Below are positions 17,658 to 26,500 of a DNA stretch of 64,000 nucleotides, in pieces (the stretch's first letter is position 1; each line of letters opens with the position of its first letter). Both the position numbers and the translations under genes were made by a program. The stretch covers positions 186,001-250,000 of the forward strand of contig NZ_WJBG01000127.1 of assembly GCF_009709555.1 (NCBI RefSeq), in the 5' to 3' direction. This DNA comes from Streptomyces blattellae. GTDB taxonomy: Bacteria > Actinomycetota > Actinomycetes > Streptomycetales > Streptomycetaceae. Under the pieces are notes generated by a model. It was not told where the DNA came from. It saw only the letters and a program-made list of their open reading frames with translations, and ran no database searches.

Positions 17658-18371
17658 ATGCACGCAGTGATCCTGGCGGGAGGCAAGGGCGTCCGGCTGC
17701 GGCCCTACACCACCGCGCTGCCCAAGCCGCTCGTGCCCATCGGCGACCAGCACGCCATCCTGGAGATCGTGCTGCGCCAGCTCGCCACGGCGGGCTTCAC
17801 CCACGTCACCTTAGCCATCGGCCACCTGGGCGAGATCATCCGCGCGTATGTGGGCGACGGCAGCCAGTGGGGGCTGACCGTCGACTACGCCACCGAGGAC
17901 AGCCCCCTGGGCACCATGGGCCCGCTGCTCACCATGCGCGAGAAGCTGCCCGAGACGTTCCTGGTGATGAACGGCGACGTCCTCACCGACCTCGACTACG
18001 CGGACGTCCTGCACCGGCACAGCGCCTCGGACGCGCCGCTCACCATCGCGACGTACGCGCGCAAGGTGCACATCGACTTCGGTGTGCTGACCACCGCCGA
18101 CAGCCGGATCGTCGCCTTCACCGAGAAGCCGAGCATGGACTACCGCGTCTCCATGGGCGTGTACGGGCTGTCCCGGTCCACCCTCGACGGCTACACCGCC
18201 GGGCTGCCGCTGGGCTTCGACGAGCTGGTCCTCGACCTGCTGAACACACAGAACCCGCCGCACGCCTACGAGTTCGACGGGTACTGGCTGGACATCGGCC
18301 GCCCCGACGACTACGACCGGGCCAACGCCGAGTTCACCACCCTCAAGTCGCTGCTGCTGAAGGGAGCCTGA
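17658..18371 (+). CDS. Sugar-1-phosphate nucleotidyltransferase
   Basis: A 237-residue protein of the NTP_transferase family. It starts with the pyrophosphorylase signature AVILAGGKGVRLRPYTTALPKPL, has the metal-binding region FLVMNGDVLTD and the sugar-binding VAFTEKPSMDY, and lacks the C-terminal hexapeptide domain, so it is the short form. It would activate a sugar-1-phosphate to an NDP-sugar for the polysaccharide pathway. The ATG at 17658 is preceded by AAGGAGGAG, an almost ideal ribosome binding site, suggesting strong translation. The gene sits between two epimerase genes in one transcription unit. The nucleotide and sugar are not determined. Confidence 0.88.
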   Translation: MHAVILAGGKGVRLRPYTTALPKPLVPIGDQHAILEIVLRQLATAGFTHVTLAIGHLGEIIRAYVGDGSQWGLTVDYATEDSPLGTMGPLLTMREKLPETFLVMNGDVLTDLDYADVLHRHSASDAPLTIATYARKVHIDFGVLTTADSRIVAFTEKPSMDYRVSMGVYGLSRSTLDGYTAGLPLGFDELVLDLLNTQNPPHAYEFDGYWLDIGRPDDYDRANAEFTTLKSLLLKGA

Positions 18372-18378
18372 CCACCCC

Positions 18379-19278
18379 ATGCGCATTCTCGTCCTGGGCT
18401 TCACCGGCTATCTGGGCGGCCATGTCGCCGAACACCTGCGCGCCCTGCCGGGTGTGCGAGTGCTCGGCGCCGGCCGCTCGCCCGCCGCCGAGTACGGCAT
18501 GGACCTCGCGACCGCCCGCGCGGACGAACTGGCCCGGACCCTGGCCGACGCGGAGCCCGACGCCGTGATCAACTGCGTGGGCGCGACCGGAGGGGACGCC
18601 GTCACCCTCACCGAGGTCAACTCCCGTGGACCGGCGGTGCTGTGCGCGGCGCTGCGGAAGGCGGCCCCCGTGGCCCGGCTGGTCCACCTGGGCTCGGCCG
18701 CCGAGTACGGCCCCGGCGTCCGGGACACCAAGGTGACGGAGTCGGAAGCCACCCGCCCGGTCGCCGTGTACGGCGCGACCAAGCTCGCCGGTACGGTCGC
18801 CGTCACCACGTCGGGACTGGACGCGGTGGTGCTCCGGGTGGGGAACCCGGTGGGGGCCGCCGCCCCGCCGGGCGGGCTGCCCGGCCGCATCGCGGGCCTG
18901 CTGCGCGAGGCGGGTGACGACCCGGACGCGGTGATCCGGCTGGGCGATCTGTCGGCGTACCGCGACTTCGTCGACGCACGGGACGTGGCACGGGCGGCGG
19001 CGCTCGCGGTGTCGGCCCCGCGGCCCCTGCCGGGCGTGCTCAACATCAGCGGCGGACAGGCCGTTGCCGTACGGGAGTTGGTGCGGACGCTGGCGCGCAT
19101 CGCCCGGTTCCGGGGGCGGATCGAGGAGAACGGCGGTGGATCCGCCCGCTCCGGGGAGGTCTCGTGGCAGTGTTCCGACGTCACGGCCGCCGAGGACGCG
19201 CTGGGCTGGCGGCCGTCGTACACCCTCGGCGACTCACTGGCCGAGCTGTGGGCGGCGACCGCACGCCCGGGTCCATGA
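18379..19278 (+). CDS. NAD-dependent epimerase/dehydratase (SDR, RmlD-like)
   Basis: A 299-residue SDR protein with a Rossmann motif at the very start (ILVLGFTGYLGGHVAEHL). The catalytic residues are in VHLGSAAEYG and the YxxxK in AVYGATKLAGT; LSAYRDFVDARDVARA is in the substrate part. It is eight bases downstream of the nucleotidyltransferase stop, and its own stop overlaps the next start (ATGA). It is divergent from the first epimerase, so the cluster carries two different nucleotide-sugar editing steps, hinting at a heteropolymer or a modified sugar. The precise substrate is unknown. Confidence 0.85.
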   Translation: MRILVLGFTGYLGGHVAEHLRALPGVRVLGAGRSPAAEYGMDLATARADELARTLADAEPDAVINCVGATGGDAVTLTEVNSRGPAVLCAALRKAAPVARLVHLGSAAEYGPGVRDTKVTESEATRPVAVYGATKLAGTVAVTTSGLDAVVLRVGNPVGAAAPPGGLPGRIAGLLREAGDDPDAVIRLGDLSAYRDFVDARDVARAAALAVSAPRPLPGVLNISGGQAVAVRELVRTLARIARFRGRIEENGGGSARSGEVSWQCSDVTAAEDALGWRPSYTLGDSLAELWAATARPGP

Positions 19279-19937
19279 GCCTGCTGATCCCGCTGTACGT
19301 CCATCCGGCCGAGGATCCCGGCGCCTGGCACCGCCTGATCGGGGCGGCCTCAGATACGTATGCGGTGATCCTCAACCCTGCGGGCGGCCCCGGTCCGGCC
19401 CCCGACCCCGCGTTCACCGCGGCGGCGGCAGCGCTGCGCGCGGCCGGTGCCCGCCTGCTGGGATACGTCGACACCGACTACGGCGCCCGCAGCCCGGCCG
19501 AGGTGACGGCCGACATCGTCCGGTACCGCGAGTGGTACGGGACCGACGGCTGCTTCCTCGACCAGGTGACCGCCTCGCCCGACGGACTGGCCGCCTGCAG
19601 ACGCCTGGTGCGGGCGGTACGACGGCTCGGCGCGGCCCCGGTCGTCCTCAACCCCGGCGTCCACCCGGCGCCGGGGTACGCCCGCCTGGCCGACCTGGTC
19701 GTCACGTTCGAGGGCCACTGGTCGACGTACGTCTCGGCGTTCAGCAGACCGGCGTGGACCTCTCGGCACCCGGCCGAGCGGTTCTGCCATCTCGTCTACG
19801 GCGTGCCCGAGGCGCTGGTGCCGCTGGCCGTCCGTACGGCTGGGGAGCGGGGCGCGGGGGTCTCGGGGCCGGTGACGGGTGAACTTCCCAACCCCTGGGC
19901 TGAGTTGACGCCCGCGCTGGTGGAGACGGAGCGATGA
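19275..19937 (+). CDS. Spherulin-4 family glycoside hydrolase (GH135, Sph3-like)
   Basis: A 220-residue TIM-barrel-type protein of the spherulin-4 family: LLIPLYVHP at the start, YAVILNPAGGPG, GARLLGYVDTDYGAR, GTDGCFLDQV, VVLNPGVHP and LVVTFEGHWSTY. Fungal Sph3 (GH135) cuts galactosaminogalactan and is needed to make it. In Sph3 the active site uses an Asp-Glu pair and a further Glu; the corresponding places here appear to read Asp-Gln (FLDQ) and Glu (TFEG). There is no signal peptide or membrane anchor from the ATG at 19275, so the product appears cytoplasmic, unlike Sph3. It overlaps the upstream stop (ATGA) and closes the biosynthetic operon. Confidence 0.85.
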   Translation: MSLLIPLYVHPAEDPGAWHRLIGAASDTYAVILNPAGGPGPAPDPAFTAAAAALRAAGARLLGYVDTDYGARSPAEVTADIVRYREWYGTDGCFLDQVTASPDGLAACRRLVRAVRRLGAAPVVLNPGVHPAPGYARLADLVVTFEGHWSTYVSAFSRPAWTSRHPAERFCHLVYGVPEALVPLAVRTAGERGAGVSGPVTGELPNPWAELTPALVETER

Positions 19938-20045
19938 GAGGTGCCGCATGTGCGTGCGGCGTGCTGGTGGCGACGAGGCTGACGGCCGGTTCGGGCACCG
20001 AGGGCGGCATCCGGACCGACGGCACGACAAGGCCCACCGCGACCG

Positions 20046-20237
20046 ATGGCAGAGGTGGCCCGGCTGCACCGCGCCGGCCGCAAGGTGGACGCCGTGCGGC
20101 CCGGCCTGGTGGAGGGGTACGCCGACGAGACGGGATTCCCGCTGACCGCGCGCGACCGGCTGGCGTACAACCGCACGATCGCCGACATCGCACGCAGTAA
20201 GAGACCGGAGCCGGGGGTGTGGCGGCGGCCCTGCTGA
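20046..20237 (+). pseudogene. Relic of a GH114 endo-alpha-1,4-polygalactosaminidase
   Basis: This short frame reads VDAVRPGLVEGYADETGFPLTARDRLAYNRTIAD (shown as VDAVRPGLVEGY then ADETGFPLTARDRLAYNR). It resembles the middle of GH114 enzymes, in which a stretch like 'D-V-E-P-D-N-V-D-G-Y ... TGFPLT..DQLAYNR' carries catalytic residues; here the EPDN part has become RPGL. No signal peptide, N-terminal barrel or C-terminal half can be found around it, and upstream in the same frame there are stops at about 19935-19980. It is therefore a decayed fragment. Fungal Ega3, a GH114 enzyme, belongs to the galactosaminogalactan cluster, so its relic next to the Sph3-like gene is telling. Confidence 0.6.
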
Positions 20238-20277
20238 GGCTGACATGGCGGACAGCTGGGTGGGGTAAAGGGCTCGT

Positions 20278-21351
20278 GTGGACGAACCCGACAGGAGTCC
20301 GGCAGGGCTGGAGATCAGCCGAGTGGCCGAGGTGATCACGGGACGCGCCACTGGTGTCGCGGGTCGACGGGGGTCCGGCTACCGGGTGTCGGGCTGTCAC
20401 GTGGTCACCGCAGCGCATGTCGTGCAGACGCCGGCAGTCGCGTTGCGAGTCCGTTTCGAGGCGGATCGCCCCGCGGAGTGGGCAGCCGGGGCACGGGTCG
20501 TGTTCTCGTCGGCGGGGGCCGACCTGGCGCTGCTGGAACTCACAGATCTGCCTGCCGGGCTTCCGTCGGCCCTCGCGCCCCCGCGCTTCGGGGGAGTTCC
20601 GGACGCCGACGTGACGGTGCAGGTCTCCGCGGTCGGGTTCCCCCTGTTCAAGATGCGTCAGCCCGCCGTCCGTGCCGACCGTGCCGCGCCTGAGCGACCG
20701 ACCCGATACCGCGATTCCTGCCACGTGGACGGCAGAGTCTCCGTTCTGTCGAACCGCCGCGAGGGGACCCTGGAAGTCGCTGTCGCGCCGCCCGCCGACG
20801 AGGTGGGCCCGGACCGTTCTCCCTGGGAGGGCATGTCCGGTGCGGCCGTCTGGTTCGGGGACGCGATCATCGGTGTGATTGCCGCGCATCATCGGGCGGA
20901 CGGCCTGAACCGACTGGCTGCGGTGCGGGTGGCCCGCTGGTACGAGGTATTGGCGGAAGACGAGCTGGCGATGATGCACAGGCATGCCGGATTGCCGCCG
21001 CAACTGCCGATCGCCGGGGAGCCGTCCTTTCCTGCGGTGCCCTCCCGGCTGCTGTCTCTCCTGAATCCGGCCGAACTATGGCAGGTGACGGACGCGATGG
21101 CCGCCCTGCCTTCGCTGCGCCGGCCGGGCGGGTTGGACACGGTTCTGGAGGAGGCCGATCCGCGTCTGGCGGCGCAGCGCCCCCGGGACGGGAGTCTCCG
21201 CTTCGAGGTACACGGCCTACTGCGCACGTGCCGGAGGTACCCGGGCACCTTCAGCGCGGTGACCGACGCCTTGCGGCACTGGGAGCAGGACTCGGCGGAG
21301 GTCAGCCACCTCGAACGCATCCTGAGACGATTAGCGCTCAAATACGGATGA
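20278..21351 (+). CDS. Trypsin-like serine protease with C-terminal effector-associated domain 2 (EAD2)
   Basis: A 357-residue protein without a signal peptide, hence intracellular. Residues 10-215 form a trypsin-like protease with an intact triad: His47 in VVTAAHVV, Asp82 in GADLALLEL, Ser187 in GMSGAAVW. Residues ~255-355 are an EAD2-type all-helical domain (LLNPAELWQVTDAMAALPSL ... HGLLRTCRRYPGTFSAVTDAL). Aravind and colleagues described such protease-EAD proteins as effectors in NTPase-regulated conflict systems, where EADs recruit the effector to a partner with the same domain. The EAD2-like N-terminus of the VMAP-like protein at 27649-29151 would be that partner. The start is GTG at 20278. 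Confidence 0.85.
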   Translation: MDEPDRSPAGLEISRVAEVITGRATGVAGRRGSGYRVSGCHVVTAAHVVQTPAVALRVRFEADRPAEWAAGARVVFSSAGADLALLELTDLPAGLPSALAPPRFGGVPDADVTVQVSAVGFPLFKMRQPAVRADRAAPERPTRYRDSCHVDGRVSVLSNRREGTLEVAVAPPADEVGPDRSPWEGMSGAAVWFGDAIIGVIAAHHRADGLNRLAAVRVARWYEVLAEDELAMMHRHAGLPPQLPIAGEPSFPAVPSRLLSLLNPAELWQVTDAMAALPSLRRPGGLDTVLEEADPRLAAQRPRDGSLRFEVHGLLRTCRRYPGTFSAVTDALRHWEQDSAEVSHLERILRRLALKYG

Positions 21352-21425
21352 AGTGAAATGGTGACTGGCCGGTACGCAGGGTATCGGCAAGGCTCAACTC
21401 TGGGTCATCATGGGAAGGACCCCGC

Positions 21426-21644
21426 ATGGAGCAACGGCCGTTGACAGGAGGGGACTTGGCAGCCGCAGAGCAGGCCAGTCCGGAGAACGGTTCTGGAATC
21501 CTGGACCTTACGGGCATATCTCTTGAGGAACTGCGCTCCATGGACGGTCCAGATCTGACCGAGTCGCTCAAGCACTTGATAAGCAACCTCGACGACCCGT
21601 ACTCGGTCAGGGCCGGGGGCAGCAACCCGTCTCGAGTGGAGTGA
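21426..21644 (+). CDS. FxsA-like short peptide (candidate precursor) without the FxSxx end
   Basis: A 72-residue protein. Its core, ILDLTGISLEELRSMDGPDL, is the leader-like segment of FxSxx-COOH (FxsA) peptides, which precede peptide-modifying enzymes in Streptomyces. The usual C-terminal Phe-x-Ser-x-x is absent: the tail runs DDPYSVRAGGSNPSRVE. The ATG at 21426 has GGAAGGA upstream. The stop overlaps the GTG start of the HExxH-type enzyme (GTGA), so peptide and enzyme are made together. It is probably the substrate of that enzyme; Tyr, Asn, Asp and Ser in the tail are possible sites. No radical SAM gene is nearby, which fits loss of the cyclophane-forming FxS motif. Confidence 0.72.
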   Translation: MEQRPLTGGDLAAAEQASPENGSGILDLTGISLEELRSMDGPDLTESLKHLISNLDDPYSVRAGGSNPSRVE

Positions 21645-23512
21645 CGCAGGGGGGATCCGTGGGTGCTGATGTCGGCGCGGCCAGAAACCACCCAGCCTTC
21701 CACAGCCTTTCCGCGGAGGAAGTTCCGGCGCTTGTCCATGACGGTGACCCCGGCCGGTTCATGCTCGGGTTGCTGAAGGCCGAACGCAGCCGCCGCATGC
21801 TGCTCCTGCGTGCTTTCCTCGACCGGGTTCGCCAGGACATCCCGGCCGACGAGGCGGCGGCTGTCGCCCAGGCATGGGACCTGCTGGAGCGAGCTCAGCG
21901 GGTGACGCCCGAGTTCGTGGAAGAGATCCTGATGTCTCCGGGCACGGGCATCTGGGTGTCCTCGGCCCTGCGCCGGCTGAGGGACGGCGCCTCCGGCCGG
22001 CTTCCGCTGTGGGTGGTTACGGGGCGTCTGCCCGCGCTGGCCGTTGCGGCAGCGACCCGCGCCCGGCTTTCGTTCGCCATGGAAGTGCCGGTCCACCAGG
22101 GAACCGTTTCTCTTCCGGGTTTGGGCTGTGCGAGGTTTGAGGGCCTGGACGTAGAGCCATGGGCGACCGCACAGGCCGTCGGCCGGGAAGGCTCGCTGCG
22201 CATGACCGCAGGCGGCACAGAGGTGCTCATGGATCCCGGCCGGCGGCACGCTGCTCCTGGCTGGCTACCGGCCCGTCGGCTGACGGTCGGGCCGCCGGGG
22301 CCCGCCCTCCACCTCGTACTGGAAGAGCATGATCCTTACCGTACCTTTTCGTCGCCCCGCGGACCTCGCTTTCTGTCCCCGGCGGAGGAGCACGTCTGGC
22401 GCTCATCGCTCAGCGACGCGTGGGACATACTCATACGTGACGATCCGGTTGCGGCGTGGGAAATGCGGCACGGTCCGCTCATTTCTCTGGCACCTGCGGA
22501 CGCGAGGGAGAAGTTCCGGCCATACAGCAGTTCGGCAGGCGAGGCTTTCGGCGGGATCAGCGCTTCACTACCGGACACCCCTGCCCAGCTTGCGGCCACC
22601 TTGGTGCATGAATTCCAGCATATCAAGCTGGGCGCTTTCATACATCTGGAACCGTTGTTACGCAGGGTCGAAAACGAGAATGCAGAGATCGAGTTGTTCT
22701 ATGCTTCATGGCGCGATGACCCCCGTCCACTGGAAGGCATCATTCAGGGAATATATGCCTTCTTCGGTGTAACGCGTTTCTGGCGGGCGCATCGCCGAAA
22801 ATCTGCCGCTTCAGAATTATTGGCCGATTTCGAATTCTCTCTTTGCCGTCAGCAAGTGTGGGAGACCCTGAAGAATGTCAGGCGGCATCCCCGGTTGACT
22901 GCCGTAGGGCGCCGTCTTCTGCACCTGGTGGGCGAGCGTTGTGAACGGTGGTTGGGTGAAGAGGTGTCCCGGACGGGGATACGCCTTGCGTACGAGGCGG
23001 CGACAGATCACCGTGCCAAATGGCGTGCCCATCATCTGCACCCCTCCCCGCAGGCTGTCGACGAGGCCGTACGCGCCTGGAAGCGCGGAGACGGACGCCC
23101 ATCCGTCCTCCTGGAGGCCGCGCCGCGTTCTGCTCCGGACGCCGGGGCGGTGTGCCTCGACACCGCGGCCACTCTTGCCCGGCACACCATCGCCGATCCA
23201 CGGGGGCACTGGGTCTCTCGGGCCGAGGACCAGATCGGCGGGGCGGGACGGGCAGATGTGCTCCTGGCACTCGGCGAGCGGTCAGCCGCTCGCCGAGTCC
23301 TGGTGGAGCAACTGCGTGCCGATGATCCCCCGGCGGGCTCCTGGGCCCTTTTGGGACGGGCCCTGGCTGACGATCCCGAACACGGTCGGGTTTCTCGGTT
23401 CCTGCTCGAACATCCGGAACGGGCCAGAGCTGTCCACGCGGCGTTGAGGACCGCCGGCCTGGACCAGGACGACCCCGTTCAGCTGGCAGTCTGGCTGGCC
23501 GAGGACAGATGA
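21641..23512 (+). CDS. HExxH-motif peptide-modification enzyme (aKG-HExxH peptide beta-hydroxylase type)
   Basis: A 623-residue protein with the mod_HExxH layout: TLVHEFQHIKLGA, with His323, Glu324 and His327, followed ~35 residues later by LFYASWRDDPRPLEGIIQGIYAFFG, the second conserved block of the family. Members were long annotated as putative peptide-modifying metalloproteins, and some are reported as alpha-ketoglutarate-dependent peptide beta-hydroxylases. Unlike FxsB, there is no radical SAM (CxxxCxxC) domain in front. It starts with GTG at 21641, overlapping the stop of the FxsA-like peptide, which is the likely substrate. The C-terminal ~150 residues are helical and TPR-like. The exact modification is unknown. 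Confidence 0.85.
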   Translation: MTQGGSVGADVGAARNHPAFHSLSAEEVPALVHDGDPGRFMLGLLKAERSRRMLLLRAFLDRVRQDIPADEAAAVAQAWDLLERAQRVTPEFVEEILMSPGTGIWVSSALRRLRDGASGRLPLWVVTGRLPALAVAAATRARLSFAMEVPVHQGTVSLPGLGCARFEGLDVEPWATAQAVGREGSLRMTAGGTEVLMDPGRRHAAPGWLPARRLTVGPPGPALHLVLEEHDPYRTFSSPRGPRFLSPAEEHVWRSSLSDAWDILIRDDPVAAWEMRHGPLISLAPADAREKFRPYSSSAGEAFGGISASLPDTPAQLAATLVHEFQHIKLGAFIHLEPLLRRVENENAEIELFYASWRDDPRPLEGIIQGIYAFFGVTRFWRAHRRKSAASELLADFEFSLCRQQVWETLKNVRRHPRLTAVGRRLLHLVGERCERWLGEEVSRTGIRLAYEAATDHRAKWRAHHLHPSPQAVDEAVRAWKRGDGRPSVLLEAAPRSAPDAGAVCLDTAATLARHTIADPRGHWVSRAEDQIGGAGRADVLLALGERSAARRVLVEQLRADDPPAGSWALLGRALADDPEHGRVSRFLLEHPERARAVHAALRTAGLDQDDPVQLAVWLAEDR

Positions 23513-23545
23513 CCCGAAGCGAAGAAGCCATCGCCGGCGGGCACG

Positions 23546-26500
23546 CTAGAGCGGAAGCGGGTCGATGTCGCAGTTCGCCCGGGCGCTTGCCCGGAAATCG
23601 ACGGCTGCAGGGTGAGGCACAGTATTTTCTTGCCCGGTGGATGAAGTGTTCAGCACGCGCTCCAGACGTTCTCCTGTGTCCCTGCGCAACGCTGTGCCTT
23701 CGTCGTGCAGGCCGAGGGCCACAAGGTCCTGGGCAAGGTTTCCGGCGCACGCGAGGGTGGTGGGGTGGTCCGGGCCGAAGGTCTCCAGGCACCGTGTGAG
23801 GGTTTCCCGTCCCCGGTCCGCGGCCGCTCGGTGCTCATCCAGAGCAGCCAGATCACTGGCCAGATTGATGGCGGTCACCAGGGTGAAGGGGTGGAGCGGA
23901 CCGATCGCGTCGACCAAGGCCTCCAGTGCTGTCTCGTCCAGCCGACGTGCCTCTTCCGGCCGTCCCAGCAGCCGCTCGGAGATGGCCAGGCCGACATCCG
24001 CCGACATGGTGTACGGATGCAGCTCGTGGAACACCGTGCGGTAGCCGGCGCAGACCTGGAGGCCGCGGGCGTGCGCACTGTTCAGGTCGCCGTTCTGGCG
24101 CAAGGCGATGGCCAGGGTCAGCGCGCTCGCCAGGGACCGCGGGTGGGTTTCGCCGTAGCGGCGGGTGAAGCCTTCCTGGGCCTCCAGAGCGAACTCCAGG
24201 GCGCGTGCGTGATCGCCTGCTTTGCGGCAGGCGATACCCAGTTCGCGTACGGTGTCGATGGTGTTGGGGTTGTCGCTGCCGAAGAGCTCGCGGGACGCGC
24301 TCAGCGCACTTTCCTGGAGTCGGCGCGCGCCGATGTAGTCCCCGATCTCTCGGACGTCGATGGCGATCGAGTTCTCCGTGATGAGGCTGCGCTGTTCGTC
24401 ACGGCCGAAGACGCGCAGCTTCAGCTCCCACGTCCTGCGGTCCAGGTCGAGCGCCTCTCGGAACGCGCCGGTCAGCCGGAGACTCACCCCCAGGTTGTGG
24501 GCGATGTTCAGGGTGACGGGATCGTCCTCACGGAAGGCGCGTACCGCTCGTTCGTAGGCGACGCGGTTGAGCTCCACCGCGTCTTGGAAGCGGCCTTCGG
24601 CGCGGCGGACGCCCGCCTCGGTGTCGATGGCGTCGAGGGCGCTCTCGGCGTCGGGGTCCGCGACGCGGTCATAGACGCGCCGGACGTGCTCAACGAGGTC
24701 GGAGGCTTCCTGGTACCGGCCGACCGTCCAGTACATCCAGGTCAGCCACTGCCCCATCAACAGCGTCTGATGGTCTTCCTCACCGAACAGCTCCAGCCAC
24801 GTCTTCCAGGCGGACTGCGAGAAGTCGACGGCGACCTCGTGTTCGCCCCAGTGGTACAGGTACTTCGCGACGTTGATGACGAGGTCGCGGGTCCAGGACT
24901 GACTCGACCGGAGGGCGTCCGAGGCCATCACGTGGGTGTAGAGCTCAGCGTACCGATCCCAGCTGGTCGGGTCGGTCGGTGTCCCGGGGTCGGCTGTCGC
25001 CATCAGGCTGTGGGCGCTCTCGCGCATGCTCTCTTGCTCCTGGGGGCTCATACGGTTGATCAAAACGTGCTGCACCAACCTGTGCATCTCGATGGAGTTG
25101 GTACGGTGATCAATTCGGGCTAGTGAGTAGCGATTGACCTCCCGAATCGCACGGGCCAGCTTCATCGGGTCGCTGAGCGTCGCGTTCAGCTCAGGAAAGG
25201 GGTCGTCGCGATTGTTTTCGCGGCGGGACAGGATTTTCCTGGAGATCGGGTCCGGTGCGAAGTACGAGCACAGTTGGAGTAGGCGGAGCGCGGCGGGGCT
25301 GCGCGTCTCCAAGTGGTCCAGAGAGACGTTCCAGGCAGCCGCAACGGGCAGTTGGTAGTCCGGTGGTGGGGCGGTTTCCAGCAGTTCGTTCTTCTTGCTC
25401 TCGAAGAGACGCAGGTACTCAGATGCCGGCATGCCCGTTTCGGCCCGCCAGGCAGCGGCCTGGACGAGGGCCAGCGGTAGGTCGCCCAGCGCTTCGGCCA
25501 GTGCTTCCGCTTCCTCTTCCGCAAGGATCGGTCCCGAGCCGCGCAGTAGTTCCTTACTTTCTTCTCGCGTGAAGACGTCCACCTCCAGGGAGCCGCTGAC
25601 GAGCCCCCAGCGCCGGTTGCGGGAGGTGACGAGAATGGTTCCCGTACCGCCCGTCGGGAAATACGGACGTACCTGCTCAGGGCTGTCCGCGTTATCAAAA
25701 ATCAGCATCCACCGGGAGTACGGCTTTCCTTCACGCAGCGCTTCTCGAACCGCGGGGCCGGCGACGTTGACTTCCGAAGAAGTGGTCAACCCCAGCCTCC
25801 TGGCGAGTTCGACCAGCGATTGGCCGATCTGACCCGGCCTTTCGGACGGAATCCACCAGATGATGTCGAATTCGGCTTGGTGTCGATATGCGTACTCAAT
25901 CGCCAGCTGCGTTTTCCCGACCCCACCCATACCGTGGATCGCCTCGGGCAGCACCGTTGTCGTGCCCTCGCCAAGCCGCTCGTCCAGCAAATTGAGAAGC
26001 TCCGCCCGGCCAGTGAAATTCTGATTGCGGGGAGGCAGGCTCCAAATGCGGGGCTGTGCGGTCCTTACTCCTTCCTCCGGACGCTGAGGCGTGGTAGTCA
26101 TGCGCAGTGCTCCTTCGTCTTCTACGGTGTCAGGGGATGGAGTGACGTCGGACGCAGCGGGCGGAAGATCAGTAAGGCGAACCGCATGCCGCTGATCGTG
26201 CCAGCGCAAGGCATCTCGGAGAACGGCGGCACGCCCAAGAAAGGACACGGCCACCATCGCGCTCAGTTCCACGCGATGGAAATATGCATTGCGGCTCGTG
26301 ATCGCAGGAATAGTCAAGTCACACAACGACGCCGATGGAGGCGGCAGCAGAGAAGAGCTTGACGGGGAGCGGGCCAGCACCGCGCGCACTTCACGCACGG
26401 TGCGCATCGTCGCGCTGCGCCGGCCCACGGCAAGCAATTGCTCACGCGCATCCGGAAGGAAGTCGTAGACGACGGCTTCGGGCGCGTCGTCGCGCACTCC

